DNA of 64,000 bases from GCA-2731375 sp002731375 (GCA_030752605.1 JASMDX010000021.1:1-64000); one strand, 5' to 3'. Numbered from the stretch's first letter, positions 31,278 to 41,683 are shown. Translations and numbers: made by a program. The notes: generated from the sequence alone by a model not told the origin.

Positions 31278-32905
31278 GCCTGGATGCAGTCAGCGTCGGC
31301 ATTATGTGGGACCGTCTGGTCGCCATTTCCGACGAAATCGTCACCACCTTGGTGCGGACCTCGTTCTCCACCATCGTCAGTGAAAGCTACGACCTGACCG
31401 TGGCCCTGTTGGATGCGGACGGCGAGTTGATGGCCCAAGGCACCTATAGCGTACCGGTTTTCATGGGCACCGCGCCCGCCACCCTGCAGCATATGCTGGC
31501 GCGTTACCCGGCTGATACCCTGCGGCCCGGCGATGTGGTGATCACCAACGATCCCTGGCTAGGCACCGGCCATATGTTCGACATCAACGTCATGCGGCCG
31601 ATTTTCCACGGCGGCCGCATTGTCGCCTATGTCATCTCCATCACCCATCTGCCCGATATCGGCGGCCTGGGCTTTGGCGCGGCAGCACGGGAAATTTATC
31701 ATGAAGGCCTTCGCCTGCCGGTCTGCAAATTGTTCGCAGCCGGGGTGCAAAATGATTTCATCGTCGAGCTAATGCGCACCAACGTCCGGGCGCCGGATCA
31801 GGTGATCGGCGATCTGATGGCCAACGTCACGGCCACCAAGGCGGGCGAGGCCATGCTGACCGGCTTTCTGGCAGAATATGGGCTGGCTAATTTTGCCGCC
31901 CTGTCAGGCGAAATTCGCGGCCGCTCGGAGGCCGCGACCCGAGCCCGGATAGAGGCGATGCCGGACGGCAGCTATCCGAACGAAATCCAGATCGAGGGCG
32001 TGGACGGCGCCCTGGCTCTGGCCTGCCGCATCGAAATCGCCGGCGACGCCATGACGGTCGACTTCTCCGGCACCGACCCTTGCGTGCGCCAGGGTATCAA
32101 CGTGCCGTTCTGCTACACCCGCGCCATGGTGTTGTATTCCATGAAATGCCTGACCGTGCCGGAATTACCCAACAACGGCGGCAGCGTCGTGCCCATCACC
32201 GTTACCGCTCCTACCGGCTGCCTCGTCGATGCGCAGCCGCCCTCACCCACGGGGGCACGGCACATGATCGGACATTTTGTTTCTCCCTTGGTTTTTGGCG
32301 CCCTGGCCGAGGTGGTACCCGAGCAAATCCAGGCCGATTGCGGCATGATGGATCTGATGACCTTTCAAGGCCGGCACCGGGACGGCCACGATGTTTCAAC
32401 TATCTATTTCGCCTCGGGAGGCTTTGGCGCCCTAGCCGGCCTGGACGGCGCGGAAACCACCCCGGGGCCCTCGAACATGGCAGTTGTGCCCATCGAGGTA
32501 TGGGAGACCCTTACCTCGACCACGGTGGAGCGCAAGATGCTGCTACCGGATACGGGTGGCGCGGGCACATCCCGTGGCGGCCTGGGACAAGAAGTCGTCA
32601 TTCGCAACGACAGCGGCCATGTCATGACCGTCTTTTGCATGGCCAACCGCACGGATTTCCCGCCCTTGGGCTTAATGGGCGGCAGCAATGGCAAGGCACG
32701 GGAGCACCGGATCAACGATGTGACCGTAGACCCAAAAGGCCATTATCAGTTGGAACCCGGCGACCGCATCACCATGATCGAAGCGGGTGGCGCCGGTTAC
32801 GGCGATCCCGCCGCACGGTCCCGCACGGCCATCGAAACGGATTTGGCGGAGGGTTTCATCACGCCCGAAGGCGCTGCACGCGACTATGGCTTCAGCGGCG
32901 ACTAG
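31274..32905 (+). CDS. hyuB: Hydantoinase/oxoprolinase subunit B (first copy)
   Basis: A 543-residue HyuB-family subunit translationally coupled to hyuA. Conserved segments are NDPWLGTGHMFDINVMRPIF, ITHLPDIGG, IYHEGLRLPVCKL, PNNGGSVVPITV and the C-terminal GGAGTSRGGLGQEVVIR. It forms the metal-containing partner of HyuA. Its last 14 bases overlap the tail of a convergent hyuB on the minus strand. Confidence 0.93.
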   Translation: MSLDAVSVGIMWDRLVAISDEIVTTLVRTSFSTIVSESYDLTVALLDADGELMAQGTYSVPVFMGTAPATLQHMLARYPADTLRPGDVVITNDPWLGTGHMFDINVMRPIFHGGRIVAYVISITHLPDIGGLGFGAAAREIYHEGLRLPVCKLFAAGVQNDFIVELMRTNVRAPDQVIGDLMANVTATKAGEAMLTGFLAEYGLANFAALSGEIRGRSEAATRARIEAMPDGSYPNEIQIEGVDGALALACRIEIAGDAMTVDFSGTDPCVRQGINVPFCYTRAMVLYSMKCLTVPELPNNGGSVVPITVTAPTGCLVDAQPPSPTGARHMIGHFVSPLVFGALAEVVPEQIQADCGMMDLMTFQGRHRDGHDVSTIYFASGGFGALAGLDGAETTPGPSNMAVVPIEVWETLTSTTVERKMLLPDTGGAGTSRGGLGQEVVIRNDSGHVMTVFCMANRTDFPPLGLMGGSNGKAREHRINDVTVDPKGHYQLEPGDRITMIEAGGAGYGDPAARSRTAIETDLAEGFITPEGAARDYGFSGD

Positions 32906-34616
32906 CCCTCAGTGCCTCGGTTTCCGCCTGTCTAACGCCAGATACCTGATCGTCGATGACAACACCATAGGCCGCCGCCGCATGCTTGACACTGACTTTG
33001 CCCTCCGCCACGTCGCGCAGAACATGGGCCGGGTCACGCTCCAACGGGTCACCGAAACCGCCACCTGACGGCAGATTGACCTGTAGCATGTCACCCTTTT
33101 GCACGTTGACCAAAAATGGCCCGAAAAAATCCTCGTGGCTGCCGTCCGCGCGGATCAGGCGCAGACCTGCATGGGCGCCCTTCTCGCCACCCTCCAGACC
33201 ATAGGGCGCGTTTTGATGACGATCGGTACGCACCTGCAGCACGGCCTCGTCGGAAAGAAAGCGGATATGCCGGACCACGGCCAGGCCGCCACGGTATTTA
33301 CCCGCCCCCCCCGAGTCAGGCACCAGGCCATAGCGTTCAATCATCAGGGGTTGGTCCACCTCCAGCATCTCGGCCGGAGTGTTGGAATAATTAACGATGG
33401 TGCCGGTCGAGGCATCCATGCCATCTCGGTCCGGGCCGCCGCCCCAGGAACCGACCAAGCCTTCCAAATAAACGAACGGTTTGCCGTCCGCATAATAGCC
33501 GCCAAAGCTTACGGTGGTATCGGGTGCGTGAGGGCCGCAGGCCGGCACGCGGTGCGGGGCCAATTGTGCCAGGGCACCGAATACAGCGTCGGCTACCCTG
33601 TCGGCGGTCAAGCCCCGGGCCGCCACCGGCGCGGGGGCCGAGGGATTCACGATGGAGCGTTCTGGTGTGAGGATCCTAATCGGCCGGAAATAGCCGGCGT
33701 TGTTGGGAATGTTGAGATCGAAGACGGAGCGGATGCAGGCCCAGGCGGCGGAGGCGGTGAAACTATACACCGAATTGATCGCGCCCCTCACTTGGGGGGA
33801 TGTGCCCGCAAAATCTATCGTCATGTCCTCGTCGGCAACGGTGATCTTGACCTGGATGGTGATGACGCCGGAATCGAAGCCATCGCCATCGATAAAGTCG
33901 GAGAAGCTGTAGTCACCATCAGGCAGTTTAGCTATTTCGGCCCGGGTGCGGCGCTCGGTATAGTCCAGCAAGGCCTCTCGATAGTTTTCGAAACCTTCCC
34001 TGCCATAACGATCCACCAGTTCAGTCAGGCCTCGCTCGCCAATGCGGCAGGCGGCGATCTGGCTGTTGATATCTCCCAGCACGGTTTCAGGCATGCGGAC
34101 ATTGCGTTCAATAATGCGAAACACGGTTTCTTCCGGTACGCCAGCCCGATAGAGGCGCAAGGGTGGCAGGCGTAAACCTTCCTGATAAATTTCCGTGGAG
34201 TCGCACGCCATGGAGCCGGGCACACGCCCTCCCATATCAATCTGATGCGCAATGCACGCGGAATAACCAACCAAGGCCCCATCCACGAACACCGGCAGCA
34301 CGGCGATGATATCAGGCAGGTGCGTGCCGCCGTCGTAAGGATCGTTCAAGGCAAAGATATCGCCCGGCGCTATGTCATCGCCAAACTGCTTCAACACAGC
34401 ATTGAGGGCGGAGGGCATGCTACCCAGATGCAGCGGCAGGCAGGTGCCCTGCGCAATAAACTCGCTATTCGCTCCAAACAACGCCGTAGAATAATCCAGC
34501 GCCTCCTTGACGATGAAGGAACGCGCGGTGCGCGCCACGGTCAGGGCCATGTCATCGGCGATGGATGCCAGTCGGTTCTTGATGACCTCCAGGGTAAAGG
34601 GATCAATTTCAGCCAT
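32892..34616 (-). CDS. hyuB: Hydantoinase/oxoprolinase subunit B (second copy)
   Basis: A 574-residue HyuB-family protein: NDPYDGGTHLPDIIAVLPVF, CIAHQIDMGGRVPGSM, IYQEGLRLPPLRLY, IPNNAGYFRPI and PDSGGAGKYRGGLAVVRHI. The HLPD metal-type motif is better preserved than in the first copy (which has GHMFD). It is head-to-head with hyuA at 34732 across 115 nt instead of in the usual A-B order. GGAG lies nine bases before the ATG. Confidence 0.93.
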   Translation of the reverse strand: MAEIDPFTLEVIKNRLASIADDMALTVARTARSFIVKEALDYSTALFGANSEFIAQGTCLPLHLGSMPSALNAVLKQFGDDIAPGDIFALNDPYDGGTHLPDIIAVLPVFVDGALVGYSACIAHQIDMGGRVPGSMACDSTEIYQEGLRLPPLRLYRAGVPEETVFRIIERNVRMPETVLGDINSQIAACRIGERGLTELVDRYGREGFENYREALLDYTERRTRAEIAKLPDGDYSFSDFIDGDGFDSGVITIQVKITVADEDMTIDFAGTSPQVRGAINSVYSFTASAAWACIRSVFDLNIPNNAGYFRPIRILTPERSIVNPSAPAPVAARGLTADRVADAVFGALAQLAPHRVPACGPHAPDTTVSFGGYYADGKPFVYLEGLVGSWGGGPDRDGMDASTGTIVNYSNTPAEMLEVDQPLMIERYGLVPDSGGAGKYRGGLAVVRHIRFLSDEAVLQVRTDRHQNAPYGLEGGEKGAHAGLRLIRADGSHEDFFGPFLVNVQKGDMLQVNLPSGGGFGDPLERDPAHVLRDVAEGKVSVKHAAAAYGVVIDDQVSGVRQAETEALRASRR

Positions 34617-34731
34617 CTCTGCTTACTCCATCGTCATTATCTAGCCAGATGATGGCAATTTCATCGCGCGCCGTCGATCAAAAGCTCTAGAATAACGCCA
34701 GTATTTTGGCATGTTTTGGCCGGGAGCAGGC

Positions 34732-36822
34732 ATGAAGTATCGGATTGGCATCGACATCGGCGGAACTTTCACGGACGTGGTTTTTCTAGCTGGGGACGGC
34801 ACTACATTGACCGCCAAATTGTCCTCTACCCCTCAAGACTACAGCCTGGCGATTGCCGAAGGGGTCGGACGGCTCATGCAACAGCATGGTATTTCCGGCA
34901 CTGACGTGGGCGAGGTATTGCACGGCACCACCATAGCCACCAACGCCATCCTGCAACATCGGGGTGTGAAAACCGCGTTGATCACCACGGAAGGTTTCGC
35001 CGATGTGCTGGAGATCCGCCGTCTGCGCATGCCAGTGCTGTACGATCTGGCCTGGCGCAAACCGGAGGCCCTGGTCGCCCGCGCCAACCGTTATGAAGTA
35101 ACCGAACGCATGGATCATCGCGGCAAGGCTGCCAAGCCGCTGGATGAAGCGCAGGCCGCCACGGCGATCGACAAGCTGTTGGCTGACGGCAGTATCGAGG
35201 CGATTGCCGTCTGCCTCCTCAACAGCTATGCCAATGGCGCTCACGAGGACCGCATCCTCGAACTGATCAGGGCGCGGGATAAGGATATTCCTGTCTGCCT
35301 GTCTTGGCAGGTTCTACCGGAAATCAGGGAGTACGAACGCACCTCCACCACCGTGGTGAACGCCTATATCCTGCCCGTGGTCCAAGGCTATCTCGAGGCC
35401 CTGTCCAATCGCTTGCGAAGCTTGGAGATCACGGCCCCGATCATGGTCATGCAATCGAACGGAGGCGCCATGGGTGTGGCGGCGGCCAGCGCTCTGCCCA
35501 TTCATATTATTGAGTCCGGGCCCGCCGCCGGCGTCGTCGGCGCGGCCGAGATCATCAAGCAACTGGGCCACGACAATGCCCTGACCTTCGACATGGGCGG
35601 CACCACGGCCAAGGCGGCGATAATTGAGAACGGTACCTATAACAGGGTCGGCGAGCTGGACGTGGGTGCCGGCATCAATCTGGCGGGCCGGCTATTGAAA
35701 GGCGGCGGCTACCATGTGCGCGTCCCGGCCATCGATATCGCCGAGATCGGCGCGGGCGGCGGCAGCCTTCTGGCTCTCGATGACGTGGGCGGCATTTCAG
35801 TGGGTCCAGAAAGCGCGGGAGCCGATCCCGGCCCCGTTTGCTATGGCCTGGGCAATGACATACCCACGGTGACAGATGCCAATGTCCTACTGGGCTATTT
35901 GAACCCCCAACATCTGGTCGGCGGTGGCCTGAGCTTGAACAAGGACAGGGCCACCGCTGCCCTGCGCGATAAAATGGCCGCCCCTCTGGACATGAGTATC
36001 GAGGCCGTGGCTTATGGTGCTCACACGGTTGCCGACGCCACCATGGCCAGGGCGCTACGCGCCGTGTCTTCGGATAGAGGCCGGGACCCACGGGACTTCG
36101 CCCTGATTGCCTTTGGTGGGAACGGCCCCGTGCATGCGGCCTCCCTGTGCGATGGCCTCGATATCAAGCGCATTCTAATACCGCCCATCGGCGGCGTCTT
36201 TAGCGCACTGGGCCTGCTGTTCCCAGCCACAGAACACCATTATGTGCAAACCTTCAGACGCCAGCTAAAAAACTGTGATCCGGGAAAACTGGAAAGCGCC
36301 TTTGAGAACAAGGAAGCGGAAGGCCGGGCCGCCCTGTTAGCAGAGGGTTACGGCCCGAATCAGGTTTGTTGCGAACGCTTCATCGATTTGCGTTATCGCG
36401 GTGAGAATTCGGAACTCTCCGTGCCGTATTCAGGGGCTGCTAATGTTCTGGCCACCCTGCGCCAAGCTTTCGACGATGCTCACGAGAAGATCTACGGTTA
36501 CCATTCGGCGAAAGAAAGTGTGGAAATCGTCAATCTGCGCGTCGTCGCCAGCGGTCTCTCGAAAATCAGCCGTGTGCCGGCACAGCTCAAATTATCAGGC
36601 CAGGGGTCAACAAACCTTGAGTCAACGGAACGGCAGGCCTATTTCGGCCCGGTCATGGGTTGGCACGCCACGCCAGTTCTTGGCCGTGGGGAGATCGATG
36701 AAACCGGCCGCGCGGGGCCGCTGATTATCGAGGAATACGATTGCACCACCGTGGTGCCGCCGGGCTGGCGCATACACCGCGGTCACTGGGATATTATGGT
36801 GATGACGGCTGATCAGGATTAA
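34732..36822 (+). CDS. hyuA: Hydantoinase/oxoprolinase subunit A (second copy)
   Basis: A 696-residue HyuA-family subunit with RIGIDIGGTFTDVV, HGTTIATNAILQHRG, LPEIREYERTSTTVVNAY and LTFDMGGTTAKAA. The GGGAG before 34732 and the position of the ATPase motif select this start over the ATG at 34711. It is divergent from the second hyuB, which is its likely partner. Its TAA overlaps the stop of the racemase-like gene (TTAA, 36819-36822). Confidence 0.93.
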   Translation: MKYRIGIDIGGTFTDVVFLAGDGTTLTAKLSSTPQDYSLAIAEGVGRLMQQHGISGTDVGEVLHGTTIATNAILQHRGVKTALITTEGFADVLEIRRLRMPVLYDLAWRKPEALVARANRYEVTERMDHRGKAAKPLDEAQAATAIDKLLADGSIEAIAVCLLNSYANGAHEDRILELIRARDKDIPVCLSWQVLPEIREYERTSTTVVNAYILPVVQGYLEALSNRLRSLEITAPIMVMQSNGGAMGVAAASALPIHIIESGPAAGVVGAAEIIKQLGHDNALTFDMGGTTAKAAIIENGTYNRVGELDVGAGINLAGRLLKGGGYHVRVPAIDIAEIGAGGGSLLALDDVGGISVGPESAGADPGPVCYGLGNDIPTVTDANVLLGYLNPQHLVGGGLSLNKDRATAALRDKMAAPLDMSIEAVAYGAHTVADATMARALRAVSSDRGRDPRDFALIAFGGNGPVHAASLCDGLDIKRILIPPIGGVFSALGLLFPATEHHYVQTFRRQLKNCDPGKLESAFENKEAEGRAALLAEGYGPNQVCCERFIDLRYRGENSELSVPYSGAANVLATLRQAFDDAHEKIYGYHSAKESVEIVNLRVVASGLSKISRVPAQLKLSGQGSTNLESTERQAYFGPVMGWHATPVLGRGEIDETGRAGPLIIEEYDCTTVVPPGWRIHRGHWDIMVMTADQD

Positions 36823-37919
36823 CCGAGATACACCCTTGGAAGAGTCCTGGCCAAGCGCGGCAATATCTCCATCAAGGGCAGATCCAGCCATGCCCCCAGT
36901 TCCGTACCGGTGATCTCGGCGCCATCCTGAACGCCCAGCAGCACCACCTCATCGCCCACGGCGGCCGTATCCATGCCCGTGACATCGATCACCGTATGTT
37001 CTATCCCCCGGCGTCCGACCACGGGCGCGCGGCGGCCATGTACCAGAACCTCGCCCAAGGGCGGGCGGTGTTTGAAACCATCGCCAAAACCAATGGGCAA
37101 GACGGCCAGCCGGGTGACATTCTCCAACGCCCCACCACCCAGGAAGCCGACATAGGCCCCGACGGGGAATTCCTTGACCTGGATGATAGCGCTCTTGACC
37201 CCAGCGATGACAGGTCGCGTGGAGATCATGTCTGCCCATTTACCATCAAGCAGGTGAAACAACAGGCGGCCCGCATTGATAGCATCATAATTTAGTTCGG
37301 GATAACCCAGGACCACATTGGAGGAGGCAACCATACGGTGCAGATCGTCAAACCCCGCCGCCTGACCGGTCTCGTAGGCTCGCTCAAAATGTGATACCTG
37401 AAGCTTAATGCCTTCCGGATCATCGGGCCCATTTAGATGGGTGTAAATGCAGCTAAGGCGCAGATTTTTTGATGCTTTGACGGCAGCGTAGGCGGCGGGC
37501 CAGTCCTCCGGGTTCAAACCCAACCGGCCCAGCCCTGTTTCGACCTTGAACTGCACCTCAAGTGGGCTGCCGACCGCATCAAACGCCGCTAGGCTGACCA
37601 TATCATGCACGGTGACAATAACGTCCAGAGCCGCGACTTCGACTGCCGCTTCCGGCGGGGTCGAGGCATACAACAGCATGGGTGCCTTGATACCGGCGTC
37701 GCGAATGGCGCGGGCATCTTCCGGATTGCCCACCGCGAGGCTGTTAGCGCCGCCCTCTATGACTGCCCTGGCTGTGATCGCAGCGCCGCAACCAAAGCCA
37801 TCGCTTTTCACCACCGCCATGATCGCCACATCCGGCCCTACGGTATCCCGCAGCAGGCCAACGTTATGGCGCAGCGCGGCCAGATCAATCTCCACCCAGG
37901 CAGGGCGGGTCATGGTCAT
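36819..37919 (-). CDS. Alanine racemase-like fold-III PLP protein with altered active site
   Basis: A 366-residue protein that aligns along its whole length with alanine racemase. The PLP lysine is kept (K38 in AVVKSDGFGCG), as are the K125 and R132 regions (FKVETGLGRLG). However, the catalytic Tyr motif GYADGY is GFGDGF (F278), the Arg of VRPGI is Asn (N215), and the MDQ motif is IEH (306-308). These are my own alignments from memory of the family. Classical two-base racemisation is therefore doubtful. It is the last gene of the TRAP-hyuAB transcript, 12 nt after hyuB. A modified amino acid racemase, or a new lyase, is possible. Confidence 0.85.
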   Translation of the reverse strand: MTMTRPAWVEIDLAALRHNVGLLRDTVGPDVAIMAVVKSDGFGCGAAITARAVIEGGANSLAVGNPEDARAIRDAGIKAPMLLYASTPPEAAVEVAALDVIVTVHDMVSLAAFDAVGSPLEVQFKVETGLGRLGLNPEDWPAAYAAVKASKNLRLSCIYTHLNGPDDPEGIKLQVSHFERAYETGQAAGFDDLHRMVASSNVVLGYPELNYDAINAGRLLFHLLDGKWADMISTRPVIAGVKSAIIQVKEFPVGAYVGFLGGGALENVTRLAVLPIGFGDGFKHRPPLGEVLVHGRRAPVVGRRGIEHTVIDVTGMDTAAVGDEVVLLGVQDGAEITGTELGAWLDLPLMEILPRLARTLPRVYLG

Positions 37920-37931
37920 TCGCCGGCACTC

Positions 37932-39635
37932 CTATTCCGTCGGTTCAAAACCATAATTTTTCCTTAGATATTCAGCGCTGAATTTACCGTCGCGATAGTC
38001 CGCCGCGACAGCCTCGGCATCCCGCTCCGCCGGCACACCATAGCCGCCCGCACCTGGCGTTTCGATCACCACCGTGTCATCCGGGCCAAAGGGCACATGG
38101 TTTGGCTTGTCGGGCAGGGTTTCATCATTGTGACTGGGCCTTTGAATGGAAAAGCGCCCGGTACCACCCGGCTGGCCGCCGAAGATGCCCCACGGCTGAT
38201 GGGCAAAGCGTTCGCCCATGCCGGAGAATACCGCTTCGTGACCGATTGGGCGCACAACCCGGCGGATGCCCATGCCGCCACGGTATTTGCCGGCGCCGCC
38301 CGAATCCTGGATCAGGCCGTAGCTCTCCACCATGAGGGGATATTCCGCCTCGATCGCCTCTACCGGCAGGTTGGAGGTGTTGGTGATATGGACCTGCACG
38401 CCATCCTTGCCGTCCTTGGTGAAGCGGCCGCCGAAGCCACCGCCCAGCGTTTCCAAATAGAGGTATGTGCGGTCATGGCGCGGGTCATGGCCAAAGAACA
38501 CCGCCGTCACGTTGGCGCCGTTGGCAGCCCCCACCGCTTGCTCGGGCAGGGCTTGGGCCAGGGCGCCAATCAGCACGTCGACCACCCGCTGCGAGGTATT
38601 GGCCCGGCCCGCGACCGCCGCCGGATGCACCGCGTTAACCAAGGTGCCCAGAGGGGCGCTGATCTCAACTGCGCGGATCAGGCCATGGTTATTAGGCAGA
38701 TCGGGATCCAACATCGCCTTCAAGACGTAGTACACTGCCGACTGTGCGGCGTTGAAGGTCATGTTGAAGTTACCCTTCATCTGCGTCCCGGTACCGGCGA
38801 AGTCAAAGGCGATGTTTTCGCCGTCCACATCGACACGCACCGAAATGGGAATGTCCGAGGTACCCATGCCATCGTTGTCCAACAGGTCGGTAAACTCGTA
38901 CCGACCATCGGGCACGGTGCGGATGCTGTCACGCAGGCGCGCCTCGGTCCTATCCATGATGGCATCGAACGACCGCGCCAACATGACCCGCCCATAACGC
39001 TGGGCCATTTCGCCAAGGCGGCGACTACCCAGGCGGCAGGCCGCGACCTGGGCAAAATAATCGCCCCGACGCTCGCGGGGCACGCGCACGTTCAGCAGCA
39101 GCAGATCAAATATATCCTGAACCAGTTCACCGCCCTTGAACAGGCGAACCAGGGGGATGCGCAGCCCCTCCTGATAAATCTCCGACATGCCGCCGGCCAT
39201 GCTGCCGGGCGTCATGCCGCCGATATCGGCGTGATGGGCGATGTTGCAGACAAAGCCCAACAGCTTGCCGTCCACGAAGGCAGGCATGGCTAGGTTGACG
39301 TCAGGCAGATGGGTGCCGCCCGCGACATAAGGATCATTGGCGACGAAGATGTCGCCCTCGGCGAAATCCACCTCGTCGTATTTGACCAGCAACTGCTCCA
39401 TCATGCCCAGCATGGAGGCAAGATGGATCGGCAGAGAGTTTTCCGACTGCACGACCAATCTGCCCTGGGCATCGGTGAGGGCAATTGAATGGTCACGGCG
39501 TTCCTTGATGTTGGTGGAATAGGCCGCCTTGGTTAGGGCGATATAGGATTCATCGGTGATCGAGCGCAGGCTGTTGCGCAGGATCTCCAGCGTGATGGGA
39601 TCTATATCGTCTTGTTCATCAGTCACATTGGTCAT
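37932..39635 (-). CDS. hyuB: Hydantoinase/oxoprolinase subunit B (third copy)
   Basis: A 567-residue HyuB-family subunit: NDPYVAGGTHLPDVNLAMPAF, NIAHHADIGGMTPGSMAGGM, IYQEGLRIPLVRLF, LPNNHGLIRAVEIS and QDSGGAGKYRGGMGIRR. The longer frame from 39680 lies inside hyuA; the ATG at 39635 overlaps the hyuA stop by ATGA and is the likely start. It is the fifth gene of the TRAP-linked operon. Confidence 0.94.
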   Translation of the reverse strand: MTNVTDEQDDIDPITLEILRNSLRSITDESYIALTKAAYSTNIKERRDHSIALTDAQGRLVVQSENSLPIHLASMLGMMEQLLVKYDEVDFAEGDIFVANDPYVAGGTHLPDVNLAMPAFVDGKLLGFVCNIAHHADIGGMTPGSMAGGMSEIYQEGLRIPLVRLFKGGELVQDIFDLLLLNVRVPRERRGDYFAQVAACRLGSRRLGEMAQRYGRVMLARSFDAIMDRTEARLRDSIRTVPDGRYEFTDLLDNDGMGTSDIPISVRVDVDGENIAFDFAGTGTQMKGNFNMTFNAAQSAVYYVLKAMLDPDLPNNHGLIRAVEISAPLGTLVNAVHPAAVAGRANTSQRVVDVLIGALAQALPEQAVGAANGANVTAVFFGHDPRHDRTYLYLETLGGGFGGRFTKDGKDGVQVHITNTSNLPVEAIEAEYPLMVESYGLIQDSGGAGKYRGGMGIRRVVRPIGHEAVFSGMGERFAHQPWGIFGGQPGGTGRFSIQRPSHNDETLPDKPNHVPFGPDDTVVIETPGAGGYGVPAERDAEAVAADYRDGKFSAEYLRKNYGFEPTE

Positions 39636-41683
39636 GGCGCCAGCTCCACAATCAGATTGCCCACCCGGTCGATTGCGCACTGGTCGCCAGGGCCCAGCAC
39701 CGTGGTTGCATCCAGTTGCTCGATAACCGCCGGTCCCGCCAATGTCTGGCCCGGAAGTAGTTTCGCACGATCATAAACAGGTGTATCCACCGACGCCTCG
39801 CCATCAAACCAGACAGGGCGGTTATGATCCGCCACCGCCATTTCGCCGGCGCCATCCATTCCTTGCGCGCCGCCGTCACCGGGCCCCGCCAAACGGCCAA
39901 TCGCCGTGACGCGAAGGTTTACCACCTCAACCGGATCATCGGGATTGTGATAGCCGTAATTGCGTTCATGGGCGGCGAAGAATTTTTCCGCCAGCAGGCT
40001 CAAATCCGGCTGTCGCGCCTGGTCCTCATCCAGTTCCACCGCCAACTCGTAATTCTGCCCAATATAGCGCATATCCAGGCTGTACATAGTCGCCTGAGCC
40101 TCCCCATCGATTCCCGCTGTCTCGAACCAGGCCGCCGCCTGCCGCCGCAAATCGGCTAGATTTGCATTCAAATCAGTCATCTTATCCACAATAAGAGGCG
40201 TCACACGACTGATGACGAAGCCTTCGCGCAGATCGGAGACGACCAGCCCTCGCGCGCATAGAATGCCCGGCGCGGTCGGCACCAGCATGCGGGTAATGCC
40301 TAGGGCACGGCCAACATCAGCGGCATGCAGCGGGCCGGCGCCACCAAATGGCAGCAGCACGAAATCGCGTGGATCATGGCCGCGCTCGACCGAAATGGTG
40401 CGAATGGCGCGGACCATGTTGGCAGCGACAATGCCCAAGACGCCATGGGCCGTACGCTCGATACTCATGCCCAGGCGTTCCGCCGCCACTGCCAGGGAGG
40501 CTCTGGCCGCATCCACCTGCAAGGCCATGCCGCCGCCTAAAAGGCCTTTTTCCGACAACCGGCCCAGCACCAGATTGGCATCCGACACCGTTGGCTCCAC
40601 ACCGCCATGGCCGTAACAGGCCGGACCCGGCACGGCACCCGCGCTTTGCGGCCCCACTTTCATCAAGCCGTCCCGTTCGAACCAGGCGATGGAGCCACCA
40701 CCTGCCCCAACGGCGTTGACATCGACGCTGGCCAGGCGCAGTGGATAGCCTTCGATCCAGCGGTCGTAAGCGACTTCTGCTTCCAAATCACGGATCAGGC
40801 AGACATCGGCCGAAGTGCCGCCCATGTCTAAGGTAATGACATTCGCTATATCGGCGGAGCGGGCCGCATCGATGGCGCCAACAACGCCGGCGGCCGGGCC
40901 GGACAGCGCCGTGCGTATGGGCAGTTGCCGCGCCCGTGCCGGCGTCATCAGACCACCGGCGGATTGGTTGATACCCAGATTGGCATTGGGCATTAGCTTG
41001 GTCAGCTGATCCTCGAAATCAGCCAAATAGCTGCCCATGATGGGCTGTAGGTAGGTGTTGAGAACGGTGGTGGAGAGCCGTTCATACTCGCGAAATTCCG
41101 GCTGCACCTCGGAAGAGATGGAGATGTGCAAGTCCGGCAGGGCTTCGTGCAGAGCCTGGCGCAGACGCCTTTCATTATCTGGATTTATGAAGCCAAAAAT
41201 CAGGCAGATGGCCAGGCAATCGGCGCCACTATTCGCCACCTGGGCCACCGCCTTGTCAATGGCGTCCTGGTCCAGGGCACGATGCACCGAGCCGTCATAG
41301 AGAATACGTTCGGCCGCCTCGAAACGCCGCTCCCGCGGCACCAGGGGCGTGGGATAGTCCTGTTGAAAGCTGAACATGTGCGGGCGGATCTGCCGGCCAA
41401 TTTCCAGCAGATCACGGAAGCCTTCCGTCACCAATAAAGCTGCCTTGCCGCCACGCCGCTGGATCAGAGTGTTGGTGGCGACGGTGGTGCCATGGGAGAG
41501 ACGGCTGACCTGGTTCAGATCCAGATCACCGCTGGCCAGTTCATTGATGCCGTTTAATACCGCCCGTGCCGGGTTATCCGGGGTCGACGGCGTCTTGTGC
41601 AAGCGTAGTTCGCCACTCACATCATCGTAAACATGAAAATCCGTGAATGTACCACCGACATCAACACCGATGATCCATGACAT
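39632..41683 (-). CDS. hyuA: Hydantoinase/oxoprolinase subunit A (third copy)
   Basis: A 683-residue HyuA-family subunit: IIGVDVGGTFTDFHVY at the start, HGTTVATNTLIQRRGG, SEVQPEFREYERLSTTVLNTY and ITLDMGGTSADVC. It follows the TRAP permease gene by 31 nt and overlaps hyuB by 4 nt. The linkage to a TRAP importer suggests its substrate is an imported organic anion. Confidence 0.94.
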   Translation of the reverse strand: MSWIIGVDVGGTFTDFHVYDDVSGELRLHKTPSTPDNPARAVLNGINELASGDLDLNQVSRLSHGTTVATNTLIQRRGGKAALLVTEGFRDLLEIGRQIRPHMFSFQQDYPTPLVPRERRFEAAERILYDGSVHRALDQDAIDKAVAQVANSGADCLAICLIFGFINPDNERRLRQALHEALPDLHISISSEVQPEFREYERLSTTVLNTYLQPIMGSYLADFEDQLTKLMPNANLGINQSAGGLMTPARARQLPIRTALSGPAAGVVGAIDAARSADIANVITLDMGGTSADVCLIRDLEAEVAYDRWIEGYPLRLASVDVNAVGAGGGSIAWFERDGLMKVGPQSAGAVPGPACYGHGGVEPTVSDANLVLGRLSEKGLLGGGMALQVDAARASLAVAAERLGMSIERTAHGVLGIVAANMVRAIRTISVERGHDPRDFVLLPFGGAGPLHAADVGRALGITRMLVPTAPGILCARGLVVSDLREGFVISRVTPLIVDKMTDLNANLADLRRQAAAWFETAGIDGEAQATMYSLDMRYIGQNYELAVELDEDQARQPDLSLLAEKFFAAHERNYGYHNPDDPVEVVNLRVTAIGRLAGPGDGGAQGMDGAGEMAVADHNRPVWFDGEASVDTPVYDRAKLLPGQTLAGPAVIEQLDATTVLGPGDQCAIDRVGNLIVELAP

